DNA of 64,000 nt. Origin: a virus. The translations under genes and the position numbers were made by a program. The notes under the pieces were generated by a model. The model saw only the letters and a program-made list of their open reading frames with translations, did not search any database and had not been told where the DNA came from. The DNA lies in IMG/VR virus record IMGVR_UViG_3300032313_001394, positions 1 to 64,000 of that record. One strand, given 5' to 3'. Positions 62,430 through 64,000 of the stretch are shown one piece after another. Positions within the stretch are counted from its first letter, which is position 1, and the number at the start of each line of letters is the position of its first letter.

Positions 62430-62845
62430 TGTAAAGTTGAGAAGTCTATAATAATATTATCTTTAGTTCCTGATAGTTTTATTATATATGAAATATTGAT
62501 ATATAAAATATTATAATCAGTATCAGGATTAATTTCTATATCAGTTAATTCAATTTCAGGTATATAAGTAGTTACACTATTAATTATTTGATTTTGTATT
62601 TTTTCAAATGTTTCTGGAGTGATTTGTTCAAATATTAATCGAGGTAAATCGGCACCAAATTCAGGATTTTCTATTCGTTCTCCTTTATATGTTAATAAAA
62701 GATTAATTAAATTAGATTTAATTTGATCTTTAGTAGCATATGTACTTTTAAATACACCTCCAGCATTAAACGGAAGACTAACTCCTACGGCTTTATTTTT
62801 ATCTAAATCTCTAGGATCAATCCTAACTACTTGAGGTATAGGCAT
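62426..62845 (-). CDS. Baseplate wedge protein, gp25-like (W_gp25 family)
   Basis: Protein of 139 residues (T4 gp25 has 132). The gp25/lysozyme-like signature includes VGVSLPFNAGGVFKSTYATK, then LLLTYKGERIENPEFGADLP and FEKIQNQIINSVTTYIPEIE. It joins the wedge to the sheath. It lies next to gp6 as in T4-like phages. Confidence 0.9.
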   Translation of the reverse strand: MPIPQVVRIDPRDLDKNKAVGVSLPFNAGGVFKSTYATKDQIKSNLINLLLTYKGERIENPEFGADLPRLIFEQITPETFEKIQNQIINSVTTYIPEIELTDIEINPDTDYNILYINISYIIKLSGTKDNIIIDFSTLQ

Positions 62846-62847
62846 AA

Positions 62848-63165
62848 TTATTCGCTATATTGTCTCATTTGAGCTAATTCTTGCGGAGTCATTGTAGCCG
62901 CAGTTTCAGCAATTATATCTAAATATGGATTTCCTGTTGATTGAACCTTTGGAGATGTTTGTTGATATCCATTATGTATAGGAGGAGTTTGTAAACCCAT
63001 CATATTAGCTAAATTTTTTCTATAAGCTACCATATCAACATCTTGTGAAGTAAAATTCATATTTCTATTCTCTTGAATAGGTTGAGGTTGAAAAGCAGAT
63101 AACTCCTCACGTAAAACTTCACGGACTGATTCTTTGATTAATTTTTTAAATACATCTATTTTCAT
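62848..63165 (-). CDS. Small leader-bearing baseplate-operon protein
   Basis: Protein of 105 residues with the leader MKIDVFKKLIKESVREVLRE, then a Gln/Pro/Asn-rich middle and a short helix (ELAQMRQYSE). It heads the gp25 operon. The ATG is only four bases after a class 1 element. Function unknown. Confidence 0.55.
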   Translation of the reverse strand: MKIDVFKKLIKESVREVLREELSAFQPQPIQENRNMNFTSQDVDMVAYRKNLANMMGLQTPPIHNGYQQTSPKVQSTGNPYLDIIAETAATMTPQELAQMRQYSE

Positions 63166-63168
63166 GAT

Positions 63169-63176
63169 TATAAATA
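63169..63176 (-). promoter_or_regulatory. Class 1 promoter-like element
   Basis: The coding strand reads TTAATATTTATAATCATG, with ATG four bases after the core. It lies between the stop of the rightmost gene and the baseplate operon. Confidence 0.5.
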
Positions 63177-64000
63177 TTAAGCCACGAGATTTTTCTCGTC
63201 TATTATTAATTTTAATTCTTCAACTAATATATCTGGTTCTAAAGTAAATGAAAATTGACTTTTTAATATTTCATTACCATCTTTATTTAAAGCAATTGCA
63301 TATCTACGTTTATTCCCTTTAACTACAAAATTAGGATTTTCTTCTTCTTTAATAAAAAATCTAAATCCTTTATAATCATATCCTTTTAAATAACCTAATC
63401 CAGAACGAGCATCATTTATTAATGCTGATATTTCCGTTGAAGTTAGATTTTCAAAATTAATATCTAAAATATTATTTATTTGTAATAGTCTTGATTCTTG
63501 AAAAATTAAATCTTCTAATAATTTAGAAGTAATTAGATTAGCTGTAGATAATAAAGAAGATGAATCGTTTAATATTTTTTGTAATTTTTGTAAAAGTTGA
63601 ATTGTTGCTCCTGTAATAGCTAAAGGAGGTAAAAAATTTAAAGCATTAATAATAGGATTTAATATTTGAATGATTAATTCTATTATACTTATTATTTTAT
63701 TTACATTTTGTAAAGATTGTTTATTTGTATTAATTAATGTTACTGCTTGATTTCTTAATAATTTTGCAGTTTCAATTTCATTTTTTGTAATAGCAGATGA
63801 AATAATATTATTAACATTATCTACTGTTTCAGTTATTTTAGCATTAGTTACAGAAATAAATTGAAAAAGTATAGATAATATAGTATTAATTGTGTTTACT
63901 ATATCATTAAAACTTTTAGGAATAGGTATTGTTAATTTATTTTTTGTATTATTTTGTATTTCACTAATTTTATCTGCTTTTAATCTAGCTAATCTTTCAG
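63177..64000 (-). CDS. Partial gene: helical structural or baseplate protein (C-terminal 274 residues)
   Basis: An open frame runs from the right edge to the stop at 63177-63179. The visible part is helical and Asn/Ile-rich (RLARLKADKISEIQ at the edge, then FNDIVNTINTILSILFQFIS), with a long coiled-coil-like stretch and a C-terminal alpha/beta domain (YKGFRFFIKEEENPNFVVKG, ending VEELKLIIDEKNLVA). The upstream part is outside the window. The neighbour gp25 suggests a baseplate or tail-tube role; no homology is claimed. Confidence 0.7.
   Translation of the reverse strand, partial: ERLARLKADKISEIQNNTKNKLTIPIPKSFNDIVNTINTILSILFQFISVTNAKITETVDNVNNIISSAITKNEIETAKLLRNQAVTLINTNKQSLQNVNKIISIIELIIQILNPIINALNFLPPLAITGATIQLLQKLQKILNDSSSLLSTANLITSKLLEDLIFQESRLLQINNILDINFENLTSTEISALINDARSGLGYLKGYDYKGFRFFIKEEENPNFVVKGNKRRYAIALNKDGNEILKSQFSFTLEPDILVEELKLIIDEKNLVA

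Noticed and set aside
63181-63200. Hairpin CGAGA/TCTCG near the end of the rightmost gene
   Set aside because: It lies within the coding end, the loop and stem are short and no T run follows on the coding strand, so it was not called a terminator.

Overview
The window is 64 kb of an AT-rich T4-type myovirus genome. Every gene I can support lies on the minus strand, so the genome is read here from right to left. The phage identity rests on a recognisable T4 structural set: large terminase (gp17 type), portal (gp20), prohead protease (gp21), acidic core scaffold (gp22), major capsid protein with a visible protease site (gp23), neck proteins, and baseplate wedge proteins gp25 and gp6. A T4-type primase and PhoH are also present. 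Most genes lack a visible Shine-Dalgarno sequence, start after A/T-rich leaders and are often joined by TAATG or ATGA overlaps. Together with TAnnTTTA promoter-like boxes this hints at a Bacteroidota host, but that is inference.

Layout in transcription order. 64000-49.5 kb: baseplate wedge and a series of large structural or adhesin proteins, some with Pro-Thr and Ala-Thr hexanucleotide repeats. 49.5-43.5 kb: GIY-YIG-like protein, primase, PD-(D/E)XK nuclease, a nucleotidyltransferase fused to an HExxH protease-like domain, and a P-loop kinase fused to a HAD phosphatase. 43.5-38.6 kb: a 638-residue mosaic protein with two ParB-like modules, plus membrane and small proteins. 38.6-31.3 kb: an accessory block with an FAD dehydrogenase, a VWA metallopeptidase-like protein, a MoxR-like ATPase, an unknown partner, a DUF6884-like protein, a winged-helix protein and a small P-loop ATPase. 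31.3-15.3 kb: the head operons (lipase-terminase, portal, core/protease, scaffold-capsid, PhoH, neck). 15.3-0 kb: a tail-fibre and adhesin cassette with collagen-like proteins, a beta-helix-like fibre and three tandem LamG-like proteins.

Three genome-wide patterns go beyond ordinary annotation. (1) A short element, WATATTTAT on the coding strand, sits at the head of almost every transcription unit. It is the reverse complement of the T4 late box TATAAATA, or a Bacteroidota-like -7 box. (2) A second element, CTTTCYTGATTATCTTTA, begins 21-22 nt upstream of the start codons of four accessory genes and is joined to the terminator hairpin of the gene before. (3) Many proteins carry short amphipathic N-terminal leaders ending in [LI]xE, like T4 capsid-targeting sequences, and three share a C-terminal RWxxLAGLK-like tag. 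Together these suggest a large set of proteins, including enzymes, that are packed into the prohead and trimmed by the gp21 protease.
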